Source: CAMPJU01 sp036675265 (GTDB taxonomy: Bacteria; Pseudomonadota; Gammaproteobacteria; Xanthomonadales; Xanthomonadaceae). From it: a stretch of 64,000 nt of DNA. The stretch is taken from assembly GCA_036675265.1 (NCBI GenBank), contig JAKFFJ010000024.1:1-64000 (forward strand), given 5' to 3'. The number at the start of each line of letters is the position of its first letter. Within the stretch, counting starts at the first letter, position 1. A program made the position numbers and the translations under genes. The notes beneath the pieces were generated by a model. It was not told the DNA's origin and did no database searches. It saw nothing but the letters and a program-made list of their open reading frames with translations. Shown piece after piece: positions 34,329-42,110 of the stretch.

Positions 34329-34544
34329 TCAATACAACCGCTGGCGCTTGGTCACGTCGCGCGACGAGCGGCGGGCCTGGCGCTTCACCGCGGCGGCGGC
34401 CTTGCGCTTGCGCTCCTGGGTCGGCTTCTCGTAGAACTCGCGCTTGCGGGTCTCGGCGAGGACGCCGGCCTTCTCGCAGGTGCGCTTGAAGCGGCGCAGG
34501 GCAAACTCGAAAGGCTCGTTTTCGCGGACTTTGACGCTGGGCAT
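34329..34544 (-). CDS. rpsU: 30S ribosomal protein bS21
   Basis: The 71-residue basic protein reads MPSVKVRENEPFEFALRRFK and continues with KAGVLAETRKREFYEKPTQERKRK, the standard S21 sequence, ending in TKRQRLY. It takes part in mRNA binding during initiation on the small subunit. The start is fixed by the conserved N-terminus. It heads the rpsU-yqeY-dnaG cluster and is divergent from tsaD. Confidence 0.98.
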   Translation of the reverse strand: MPSVKVRENEPFEFALRRFKRTCEKAGVLAETRKREFYEKPTQERKRKAAAAVKRQARRSSRDVTKRQRLY

Positions 34545-34594
34545 GCGGTATCTCGTAGGACGGATATGACCCGGGAAGGCCGGGCGAGCCGCGT

Positions 34595-34624
34595 ATGATA
34601 CCGGCTGCCCACGCGTGCCTGCAA
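34595..34624 (-). promoter_or_regulatory. Candidate sigma-70 promoter of rpsU
   Basis: On the minus strand TTGCAG (34624-34619) and TATCAT (34600-34595) are 18 bases apart; the -10 matches five of six consensus positions. It is about 50 bases before the rpsU start, in the 91-base divergent gap shared with tsaD, where TATGAT (34594-34599) may be the opposing -10. Confidence 0.45.
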
Positions 34625-34635
34625 CCCGACCGCCC

Positions 34636-35664
34636 ATGCTCGTCCTCGGCATCGAAACCTCCTGCGACGAGACCGGCGTGGCGGTGTACGACACCTCCCG
34701 GCCCGGGGCCGAGGGCCTGCGGGCCCACGCCGTCTACAGCCAGGTGGCCCTGCACGCCGAGTACGGCGGGGTGGTCCCGGAGCTGGCCAGCCGCGACCAC
34801 GTCCGCAAGCTGCTGCCCCTGGTCCGCCAGACCCTGGCCGAGGCCGGCCTTGAGGTGGGCGACCTGGACGGGGTGGCCTACACCGCCGGCCCGGGCCTGG
34901 TCGGGGCGCTGCTGGTGGGGGCGGGGCTGGCGCGGGCGCTGGCCTGGGCCCTGGAGGTGCCGGCGATCGGGGTCCACCACATGGAGGGCCACCTGCTGGC
35001 GCCGCTGCTGGAGGACCCGGACCTGGCGCCGCCGTTCGTGGCCCTGCTGGTCTCCGGCGGGCACACCCAGCTGGTCGCGGTCGACGGTATCGGCGAGTAC
35101 CGGTTGCTGGGCGAGACCCTGGACGACGCGGCCGGCGAGGCCTTCGACAAGACCGCGAAGATGATGGGCCTGCCGTATCCCGGCGGGCCGCAGCTGGCGG
35201 CCCTTGCGGAGACGGGCACGCCCGGCGCCTACCGCTTCTCCCGGCCGATGACCGACCGGCCCGGGCTCGACTTCAGCTTCAGCGGCCTGAAGACCCAGGT
35301 GCTGCTGGCCTGGCGCGACAGCGACCAGTCCGACCGGACCCGCGCCGACATCGCCCGCGGGTTCGAGGACGCCGTGGTGGAGACCCTCGCCATCAAGTGC
35401 GAGCGTGCGCTGGACGCGGCCGGCTGCAACACGCTGGTGGTGGCGGGCGGCGTCGGCGCCAACAAGCGGCTGCGCGCGCGCCTGCAGGCGATGGCCGCGG
35501 CGCGCGGGGGCAGGGCCTGCTACCCACGGCCGGCGCTGTGCACCGACAACGGCGCGATGATCGCCTTCGCCGGGGCACTGCGCCTGGCGGCCGGGCAGCA
35601 CGCCGATGCGTCGGTGCGGGTGGTCCCGCGCTGGGACATGGCGACGCTTCCGCGGGTAACTTAG
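34636..35664 (+). CDS. tsaD: tRNA N6-threonylcarbamoyladenosine transferase subunit TsaD
   Basis: TsaD transfers the threonylcarbamoyl group to A37 of tRNAs reading ANN codons, together with TsaB and TsaE. The 342-residue protein has the ASKHA fold with MLVLGIETSCDETGVAV, GPGLVGALLVG, the metal-binding HMEGH (His115, His119), LVSGGHTQLV, GEAFDKTAKMMGLPYPGGP and the late CTDNGAMIAFAG. The ATG at 34636 gives the canonical N-terminus; an earlier ATG at 34615 adds seven residues. It is divergent from rpsU, as in many gammaproteobacteria. Confidence 0.97.
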   Translation: MLVLGIETSCDETGVAVYDTSRPGAEGLRAHAVYSQVALHAEYGGVVPELASRDHVRKLLPLVRQTLAEAGLEVGDLDGVAYTAGPGLVGALLVGAGLARALAWALEVPAIGVHHMEGHLLAPLLEDPDLAPPFVALLVSGGHTQLVAVDGIGEYRLLGETLDDAAGEAFDKTAKMMGLPYPGGPQLAALAETGTPGAYRFSRPMTDRPGLDFSFSGLKTQVLLAWRDSDQSDRTRADIARGFEDAVVETLAIKCERALDAAGCNTLVVAGGVGANKRLRARLQAMAAARGGRACYPRPALCTDNGAMIAFAGALRLAAGQHADASVRVVPRWDMATLPRVT

Positions 35665-35668
35665 ACCC

Positions 35669-36715
35669 ATGGACAAGGTTTTCATCGAGGGCCTCGAGGT
35701 CGAGGCGGTCATCGGCATCCACGACTGGGAGCGGCGCGTCCGGCAATCGCTGTTGCTCGACCTGGCGCTGGGGTTCGACAACCGCGTGCCCGCCGCGTCC
35801 GACGCGATCGGCGACGCGCACGACTACGAGGCCATCGCCACCCGCCTGGTCGAGTTCGTGGCGGGCACCCGGGTGCGGCTGGTCGAAACCCTGGCCGAGC
35901 GCTGCGCGGCCCTGGTGCTGGAGGAGTTCGGCGTTCGCAAGGTGCGCCTGAAGCTCACCAAGCCCGGTGCCCTGCCCGGCGCGCGGGCCGTGGGCGTGGT
36001 GGTCAAGCGCAAGCGGCATCGCGACGGCGAACGGGACGACGACGGCGCCGACGACGCGGGCGTCGACGCGCGCGAACCCGACGTCGACCAGGGCATGGCG
36101 GAGGCGCCGACCGCCTTGGCAGCGGCTGCGGCACCCGTGACCGCGCCGATGGCGCCGCCGCCGCCACCGCCACCGGTTGCCGCCGACGCCAGCGCGCTCG
36201 CCTCCCGCTTCCGTGCGCGCCTGCGCGTCGGGCGCGAAACCTACTTGAGCCTGGGCAGCAACGTGGACGCCGAAACCAACCTGCGCTCGGCGGTCGCCTC
36301 GCTGCGCGAGCGGTTCGGCGACGTCCTGGTGTCCCCGGTGTACCGCACCCGCGCCGTCGGCTTCGACGGCCCCGACTTCCTGAACGCCATCGCGCGCATC
36401 GACTGCGACACGGACCCGTTCGCGCTGCACCGCTGGCTGCACAAGCTGGAGGAGCAGCACGGCCGCGACAGCCGCGATGCGGCGTACAGCAACCGGCCGC
36501 TCGACATCGACATCGTGTATTTCGGCAGCCTGGTGCTCGACGTCGGCGCCCTGCAGTTGCCGCGCCCGGAACTGCGCTACGCGTTCGTGCTGAAGCCCAT
36601 GGCCGACATCGCCCCGGACTTCCGCGATCCGCTGCGCGAGACCACGATGGCCGAGCTGTGGGCCGCGCATCCGGAACACGACGCGCCGCCCGCACGGGTG
36701 GACCTGGCGCTGTAG
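35669..36715 (+). CDS. Bifunctional dihydroneopterin aldolase / HPPK (FolB-FolK fusion)
   Basis: One 348-residue frame joins two consecutive folate enzymes. Residues 1-118 are FolB (MDKVFIEGLEVEAVIGIHDWE with Glu21, HDYEAIA, and Lys98 in LKLTKPGAL). Residues 119-188 are a charged then Ala/Pro-rich linker with seven consecutive prolines (163-169). Residues 189-340 are FolK: YLSLGSNVDAETNL, SPVYRTRAVGFDGPDFLNA, EEQHGRDSRD, NRPLDIDIVYFG and PRPELRYAFVLKPM. FolB cleaves dihydroneopterin to 6-hydroxymethyldihydropterin, which FolK pyrophosphorylates for FolP. The gene starts four bases after tsaD. Both halves keep their catalytic residues, so it should be functional. Confidence 0.92.
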   Translation: MDKVFIEGLEVEAVIGIHDWERRVRQSLLLDLALGFDNRVPAASDAIGDAHDYEAIATRLVEFVAGTRVRLVETLAERCAALVLEEFGVRKVRLKLTKPGALPGARAVGVVVKRKRHRDGERDDDGADDAGVDAREPDVDQGMAEAPTALAAAAAPVTAPMAPPPPPPPVAADASALASRFRARLRVGRETYLSLGSNVDAETNLRSAVASLRERFGDVLVSPVYRTRAVGFDGPDFLNAIARIDCDTDPFALHRWLHKLEEQHGRDSRDAAYSNRPLDIDIVYFGSLVLDVGALQLPRPELRYAFVLKPMADIAPDFRDPLRETTMAELWAAHPEHDAPPARVDLAL

Positions 36716-36734
36716 CGCTCGCTACCCTGTGACG

Positions 36735-37985
36735 ATGGAGTTGCCCTCGCTGCCCGCCTCGCTGGCGCACTTCGCCGCGGACCTCCCGCCGATCGCCTCG
36801 CTGGCCCTGCTGCTGTTCGCGGCGTGGCTGGCGGGCGTGCTGGTGCGCAGCGTGCTGTTGCGTGCCGTGGCGCGCCTGGCCGAAGCGTCGTCGTTGCACT
36901 GGGACGACGCCGTCATCCGCAGCCGCGCGCTGTCGCGGCTGGCGCAAGTGGTCCCGGCGCTGCTGGTGCTGGCGGGCATCGGGTGGATCGACGGCCTGCC
37001 GGCGTGGGCGTACGTCGTCGTGCGCAACCTGGCCCTGGCATGGATCGCGCTTGCCCTCGCGCTGACGCTGGGCCGGCTGCTCGACGCGATGAACGACGTC
37101 TACGAGCGCCACAGCCCGCACGCGCGCGAGCGGCCCATCAAGGGCTACCTGCAGCTCGCCAAGATCCTGGCGTGGCTCGTCGCGATCATCCTGGTGGTGG
37201 CGGCGCTCATCAACCGCTCGCCGGTCGTCCTGCTCACCGGGCTGGGTGCGATGACGGCGGTGCTGCTGCTGGTGTTCAAGGACACGCTGCTGTCGCTGGT
37301 GGCGAGCGTGCAACTGGCCAGCAACGACATGCTCCGCGTCGGCGACTGGATCGAGATGCCCAGCCAGCATGCCGATGGCGACGTCATCGACATCAGCCTG
37401 CACACGGTCAAGGTGCAGAACTGGGACAAGACGATCAGCACGATCCCCACGCACCTGCTGATCAGCGAGAGCTTCCGCAACTGGCGCGGCATGACCGAGT
37501 CCGGTGGGCGGCGCATCAAGCGCGCGCTGCTGCTGGACCAGACCTCGGTGCGTTTCCTCGACCAGGACGAGCGCCGGCGCCTGCGGCGCATCGCGCTGAT
37601 CGACGGCTACCTGGACGAGCAACGCGAGGAGCTCGAGGCGTACAACGCCCAGCTCGAGGCCGCGGGCAAGGATCCGGTCAACAACCGGCGCGCGACCAAC
37701 CTGGGGACCTTCCGCGCGTACGTCACCGCCTACCTGCGTTCGCATCCGGGCGTGCACCAGGGCATGACGCTGATGGTGCGGCAGCTGGACCCCACGCCGA
37801 ACGGCCTGCCGATGGAGGTCTACTGCTTCTCCGCCGACACCGGCTGGGAAGCCTTCGAGGACCTGGCCGGCGACATCTTCGACCACCTGCTGGCGGTGCT
37901 GCCGGAATTCGGCTTGCGCATCTACCAGCAGCCGGGTGGCGCGGACCTGCAGGCGGGGCTTGCCGAAGCACTGCAGCCGCGCTGA
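36735..37985 (+). CDS. MscS-type mechanosensitive ion channel (YbdG-like)
   Basis: The 416-residue inner-membrane protein has about five N-terminal helices, a pore helix region (GLGAMTAVLLLVFKDTLLSLVASVQL) and the MscS beta domain (NDMLRVGDWIEMPSQHADGDVIDISLHTVKVQNWDKTISTIPTHLL). The C-terminal part, with GMTESGGRRIKRALLLD, is typical of the YbdG/MscM group, which relieves osmotic downshock. GTG 36729 is an alternative start two codons earlier. A -10-like TACCCT ends six bases before the ATG. Confidence 0.94.
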   Translation: MELPSLPASLAHFAADLPPIASLALLLFAAWLAGVLVRSVLLRAVARLAEASSLHWDDAVIRSRALSRLAQVVPALLVLAGIGWIDGLPAWAYVVVRNLALAWIALALALTLGRLLDAMNDVYERHSPHARERPIKGYLQLAKILAWLVAIILVVAALINRSPVVLLTGLGAMTAVLLLVFKDTLLSLVASVQLASNDMLRVGDWIEMPSQHADGDVIDISLHTVKVQNWDKTISTIPTHLLISESFRNWRGMTESGGRRIKRALLLDQTSVRFLDQDERRRLRRIALIDGYLDEQREELEAYNAQLEAAGKDPVNNRRATNLGTFRAYVTAYLRSHPGVHQGMTLMVRQLDPTPNGLPMEVYCFSADTGWEAFEDLAGDIFDHLLAVLPEFGLRIYQQPGGADLQAGLAEALQPR

Positions 37986-38048
37986 CGTTCGCAGACAGTG
38001 CCGGGTCGATCCGGCAGAATGCCGTGATCCCCGCAGCGCGGCAGGCAC

Positions 38049-38759
38049 ATGGCGACAGGCACATCCCCCGGCTCGATCCTGGTGACCGGCGGTTCCAGGG
38101 GCATCGGCCTGGCCATCGCGCGGCGCTTCCTTGCAGGCGGCTACACGACGATCACCTGCGCCCGGAACCCCGAGGCGCTCGAGGCCGCGCGCAAGTCCTC
38201 GCCGGGGTTGCACGCGTTCCAATGCGACATGACCCGCGCCGCGGACATCGTGCGGCTGGCCGGCCACATCGACGCGCTGGTCGGCACGCCGGACGTGCTG
38301 GTCAACAACGCCGGCGCCTACCTGCCCGGGCAGCTCCATGCCGAGGATGAATCGGTGCTCGAGCAGATGCTCGCCACCAACCTGTTCAGCGCCTACCGGA
38401 TGACCCGGGCGCTGTTGCCCGGGATGATGGCGCGCGGTTCCGGCACGGTCATCAACGTGTGCAGCACCGCCTCGATCACGGCCTACCCGGACGGCGGCTC
38501 GTACTGCATCGCCAAGCACGCCCTTCACGGCTTCTCGCGCACCCTGCGCGAGGAAATGAAACCGCATGGCATCCGCGTCGTGTCCCTGCTGCCCGGCGCC
38601 ACCCTGACGGCGTCGTGGGAAGGCGTCGACCTGCCGCCCGCACGGTTCATGCCGGCCGAGGACGTCGCGGAGATGGCCTGGGCCGCGCACCACATGTCGT
38701 CGCGCACGGTGGTCGAGGAGATCCTGATGCGGCCTTTCCTCGGGGACATCGGTTCGTGA
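38049..38759 (+). CDS. Short-chain dehydrogenase/reductase (SDR)
   Basis: The 236-residue classical SDR has the NAD(P)-binding TGGSRGIGLAIA, the NNAGAY motif and the catalytic Ser (NVCSTAS) and Tyr-x3-Lys (YCIAKHA). Arg16 after the glycine motif suggests NADP. The substrate is not evident from sequence. Its stop overlaps the start of a pterin synthase homologue (GTGA), so a pteridine or sepiapterin-type reductase role is a reasonable hypothesis; general 3-oxoacyl or alcohol dehydrogenases look much the same. Confidence 0.9.
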   Translation: MATGTSPGSILVTGGSRGIGLAIARRFLAGGYTTITCARNPEALEAARKSSPGLHAFQCDMTRAADIVRLAGHIDALVGTPDVLVNNAGAYLPGQLHAEDESVLEQMLATNLFSAYRMTRALLPGMMARGSGTVINVCSTASITAYPDGGSYCIAKHALHGFSRTLREEMKPHGIRVVSLLPGATLTASWEGVDLPPARFMPAEDVAEMAWAAHHMSSRTVVEEILMRPFLGDIGS

Positions 38760-39271
38760 GCGGCGCCACGGGCAGGCGCGTCGCGATCCGCCTCGACAAG
38801 GAGACGATGAAGTTCTCCGCGGGGCACTTCACGATCTTCGGGCCGGGCGAACGCGAGCGGCTGCACGGCCACAACTTCAGGGTCGGCGTCGTGCTGCACG
38901 CCATCGTGGGCGACAACGGCCTGTGCTTCGACTACGGCATCTACAAGCGGAAGCTGGTCGCGCTGTGCCGCGAGCTCAACGAATACTTCCTGCTGCCGGG
39001 GCGCTCGCCGCTGCTGTCGATCGAGGAGGATGGCGACGCGGTCGTGGCGGTGTTCGGCAACGAACGCATCCCGTTCCTGCGCGCCGACGTGCTGGTGCTG
39101 CCGGTCACCAACGTGACCGTCGAGGAGCTCGCGGCCTACCTGCTCGCGCGCCTGTCGACCGATGCACGGGCGCTGGCCGGCCACGGCATCCACGCCATCG
39201 AGATGGAAGTCACGTCCGGCCCCGGGCAGGGCGCCACGATGCGCTGGGACGCGGACCGCCATGGCGGCTGA
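38756..39271 (+). CDS. 6-pyruvoyl-tetrahydropterin synthase homologue, PTPS-III-like
   Basis: This 171-residue T-fold protein has the zinc His set of the PTPS/QueD family: FSAGHF plus HGHNF. The catalytic Cys of PTPS-I and QueD is absent. Instead the sequence reads GERERLHGH, which fits the E-x2-HGH signature of PTPS-III proteins, known to convert dihydroneopterin triphosphate to 6-hydroxymethyldihydropterin and so bypass FolB. Other family motifs: CFDYGIYKRKL and NVTVEELAAYL. The GTG start overlaps the SDR stop by four bases and its 3' end overlaps the methyltransferase gene by 11. A biopterin- or queuosine-type role cannot be excluded. Confidence 0.85.
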   Translation: MSGATGRRVAIRLDKETMKFSAGHFTIFGPGERERLHGHNFRVGVVLHAIVGDNGLCFDYGIYKRKLVALCRELNEYFLLPGRSPLLSIEEDGDAVVAVFGNERIPFLRADVLVLPVTNVTVEELAAYLLARLSTDARALAGHGIHAIEMEVTSGPGQGATMRWDADRHGG

Positions 39272-40439
39272 GCCCGGCGACGACGCGCGCGCCCACAGCG
39301 AGCGGCTGCGCGCGCTGATCGCCGGGGACATCCGAAGTGCGGGCGGCGCGATCCCGTTCTCCCGTTTCATGGAGCTGGCGCTCTACGCGCCGGGACTCGG
39401 GTACTACAGCGCGGGCGCCACCAAGTTCGGGGCCGCGGGCGACTTCGTGACCGCGCCCGAACTCGGGCCGCTGTTCGCCGCGTGCGTCGCCGATGCGCTG
39501 TCGCCCGTGCTGCGCCAGCTGGGGCCTGGGGCGGGCTTCCTGGAGGTCGGCGGCGGCAGCGGCGCGTTCGCGGAAGTCGCGCTGAAGAAGCTCATGGCGG
39601 TGGACGCGTTGCCCGCCAGGTACGCGATCCTGGAGCCGAGCGCCGACCTGCGCGAACGCCAGCGCGACCACCTGCGCGAGCGCCTGGTCCCGCCCCTGTT
39701 CGACCTGGTCGACTGGCCGGATGCGCCATTCCAGGCGCCCTGGGACGGCGTGGTGTTCGCCAACGAAGTGGTCGACGCACTGCCCACGCCGCGCTTCGCG
39801 ATCCTCGATGGCGAGGTGTTCGAGGAGCACGTGTCGCTCGGCGACGACGGCGCGTTCGCGCGGACGGACCGTCCGGCCGATGCGCTGCTGGCCGCCGCCG
39901 TGCGCCATGTCGAGCGCCAGCTCGACGCGCCGTTCGCGGACGGCTACCGCTCCGAGCTGCTGCCGCAGCTGCCGTACTGGGTGCAGGCGGTCGTGGGTCC
40001 GTTGCGGCGCGGCGCCGTGCTGTTCGTCGACTACGGCTATCCGCGGCGCGAGTACTACCGGCCCGAGCGGCGCGACGGCACGTTGCGCGCGTTCCGGCAG
40101 CACGCGGTGAGCAGCGATGCCTTCGCCTGGCCCGGCCTGCAGGACATCACCGCGTCGGTCGACTTCACCGCGCTGGCGGAAGCCGGCACGGGCGCCGGGT
40201 TCGACCTCGCCGGCTACTGCGCGCAGGCCAGCTTCCTGATCGGCAACGGGCTGGAAGGCAACCTGGCCGATGCCGAAGCCCGCGCGCGCGACGAGGGCGC
40301 GCGCTTCGCATTGCGCCAGCAGGCCAAGCGGCTGACGTTGCCGGGCGAGATGGGCGAGCGCTTCCAGGCCATCGGCTTCGAGCGTGACGTGTCGTTCGCC
40401 GCGGCCTTCCTGGCAGGCGACCTGGCCTGGCGCCTGTGA
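39261..40439 (+). CDS. SAM-dependent methyltransferase, MidA/NDUFAF7 family
   Basis: The 392-residue protein matches the COG1565 family: IPFSRFMELALYAPGLGYYS, KFGAAGDFVTAPELGPLFA, GFLEVGGGSGAFA (SAM-binding), FANEVVDALP, LFVDYGYPRREYY and the later GLQDITASVDFTALA. The mitochondrial member NDUFAF7 methylates an Arg in complex I subunit NDUFS2; the bacterial target is not settled. It overlaps the PTPS gene by 11 bases and the VanZ-like gene by four, so it is in the same operon. Confidence 0.93.
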   Translation: MAAEPGDDARAHSERLRALIAGDIRSAGGAIPFSRFMELALYAPGLGYYSAGATKFGAAGDFVTAPELGPLFAACVADALSPVLRQLGPGAGFLEVGGGSGAFAEVALKKLMAVDALPARYAILEPSADLRERQRDHLRERLVPPLFDLVDWPDAPFQAPWDGVVFANEVVDALPTPRFAILDGEVFEEHVSLGDDGAFARTDRPADALLAAAVRHVERQLDAPFADGYRSELLPQLPYWVQAVVGPLRRGAVLFVDYGYPRREYYRPERRDGTLRAFRQHAVSSDAFAWPGLQDITASVDFTALAEAGTGAGFDLAGYCAQASFLIGNGLEGNLADAEARARDEGARFALRQQAKRLTLPGEMGERFQAIGFERDVSFAAAFLAGDLAWRL

Positions 40440-40834
40440 CGCGCGGGCACGTCGTCAAGCCGCTGCGGCGGCCGTGGCTGTGGCTGGGGCTGTGGATCGG
40501 CGCGATCATCGGCGTGGTCGTGCTGTCGCTCGCGCCGCCGCCGCAGATGAGCCTGCCCTCGGGGGCCGACAAGGTCGAACACTTCATCGCCTACTTCGTG
40601 CTGGCGGCAGCGGCGGTGCAGTTGTTCGCCAGCCGGCGCGCCCTGCTGTGGATCGGCCTGGCGATGGTCGGCCTCGGCGTGGGTCTCGAATTCGCCCAGC
40701 ACTTGGCGACGACCACGCGGACGATGGACCAGGCCGATGCATGGGCGGACCTTGCCGGCGTGATCGCGGGGCTGGCGACCCGGTTCGCGCCGTTCCACGA
40801 CCTGCTGTTGCGACGGGAGCCCTGGCGGGGCTGA
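40436..40834 (+). CDS. VanZ-like family membrane protein
   Basis: The 132-residue protein has four short membrane helices and VanZ-like features: VLSLAPPPQMSLPSGADKVEHFIAYF, then GLGVGLEFAQHL and QADAWADLAGVIAGL. VanZ proteins are linked to teicoplanin resistance in enterococci, but most proteobacterial homologues are uncharacterised. The GTG start overlaps the methyltransferase stop (GTGA). The gene ends four bases from the convergent cca. Confidence 0.87.
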   Translation: MTRGHVVKPLRRPWLWLGLWIGAIIGVVVLSLAPPPQMSLPSGADKVEHFIAYFVLAAAAVQLFASRRALLWIGLAMVGLGVGLEFAQHLATTTRTMDQADAWADLAGVIAGLATRFAPFHDLLLRREPWRG

Positions 40835-40838
40835 GTCG

Positions 40839-42101
40839 TCAGTCAGGCGGTGGGGCCGCCGGCGCATCGGCGCGCGCTGCCGTGATCGCCGCGATGCGGG
40901 CACGGTCGATCGCCTCGCCCAGCGCCTTGCCCGCCAGCCCCTCGCGCGCGACATCCGCGGCGCGCACCCCGGCGGCGGCATCGCGCAGGCGCACGAGTTC
41001 CGGACCCTGGGGGTAGGGCCGGTCCTGCAGGCCCGCGCGGCCGCGCTTGTCCGCTTCGCAGACCACGGCGAGCTGCGCGATGCGTTCGCGGTTCCGGTAG
41101 CCGTCGCTGCGCGCCAGCAGCTTGTGCACGGTGCGGTCGCGCAGTTCGAACAGGCGGTGCACGTTGAGGTGCTCGCGGCAGGCGAGTTCGGCCAGCCGGC
41201 GGTGCGCGACGGGCACGCGCAAGCGCTCGCACAACCCGCGCAACGGTTCGAGGCCGGCGTGTTCGTGCCCCAGGTGCTTCGGCAGCACATCGTCCGGCGT
41301 CAGCGCCTTGCCAAGGTCGTGGGTGAGCGCGGCGAAGCCGACCAGCCCGTCGCCGGGAGCGAGCGTGGCGGCCATGTCGCACACCAGTTCCACGTGCACG
41401 CCGGTGTCGACTTCCGGGTGGTACTCAGCGCGCTGCGGCACGCCGTAGAGCGCATCCACCTCCGGCAGCAGGGCGGCCAGGGCGCCGCAGTCGTGCAGCG
41501 TGCGCACGAACGCGGACGGTTTCGGGCTCGACAAGGCGCGCACCAGTTCCTGCCACACGCGTTCGGGCGCGAGATCGGCGAGCTCGCCGTCCTCCACCAT
41601 CTGCCGCATCAGCGCCACCGTTTCCGGCGCAACGGAAAAGCCCAGCGCGGAGAAGCGGGACATGAACCGGGCTGCGCGCAGCACCCGCAACGGATCCTCC
41701 GCGAACGCCGGCCCGACGTGGCGCAGGACGCGCGCCTCGATGTCCGCCGCGCCGCCATGCGGGTCGACCAGCGTGCCGTCGTCGGCCTGTGCGATCGCGT
41801 TGATGGTGAAGTCGCGCCGGCCAAGGTCCTGCTCGAGCGTCACTGACGGGTCGGCATCGACCACGAAGCCGCGGTGGCCCCGCGCGGACTTGCGCTCGGT
41901 CCGGGCGAGCGCGTGTTCCTCGCCGGTGTCCGGGTGCAGGAAGACGGGGAAGTCGCGACCGACGGCCTTGAAGCCGCGCTGCAACATCTGCGCGGGCGTC
42001 GCGCCGACCACCACGTAGTCGCGGTCGCCCGGCTCGAGCCCGAGCAGCCGGTCGCGCACCGCGCCGCCGACGAGGTAGGTCCTGGTGTCGCCCGATTGCA
42101 T
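40839..42101 (-). CDS. cca: Multifunctional CCA tRNA nucleotidyltransferase
   Basis: The enzyme adds or repairs the 3' CCA of tRNAs. The 420-residue protein has the class II head domain (YLVGGAVRDRLLGLEPGDRDYVVVG with metal Asp26 and Asp28), the RRDFTINAIA motif, neck/body helices, and a C-terminal HD domain (FAALTHDLGKAL, LACREHLNVHRLFEL) that gives the phosphohydrolase activities of gammaproteobacterial enzymes. Its start is ten bases after the end of slt on the same strand. Confidence 0.96.
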   Translation of the reverse strand: MQSGDTRTYLVGGAVRDRLLGLEPGDRDYVVVGATPAQMLQRGFKAVGRDFPVFLHPDTGEEHALARTERKSARGHRGFVVDADPSVTLEQDLGRRDFTINAIAQADDGTLVDPHGGAADIEARVLRHVGPAFAEDPLRVLRAARFMSRFSALGFSVAPETVALMRQMVEDGELADLAPERVWQELVRALSSPKPSAFVRTLHDCGALAALLPEVDALYGVPQRAEYHPEVDTGVHVELVCDMAATLAPGDGLVGFAALTHDLGKALTPDDVLPKHLGHEHAGLEPLRGLCERLRVPVAHRRLAELACREHLNVHRLFELRDRTVHKLLARSDGYRNRERIAQLAVVCEADKRGRAGLQDRPYPQGPELVRLRDAAAGVRAADVAREGLAGKALGEAIDRARIAAITAARADAPAAPPPD

Positions 42102-42110
42102 CCGCCTACG

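Noticed and set aside
35669..36715. FolB-FolK junction as a frameshift or assembly artefact
   Set aside because: The frame is continuous with normal codon bias through the linker, and both domains are intact.
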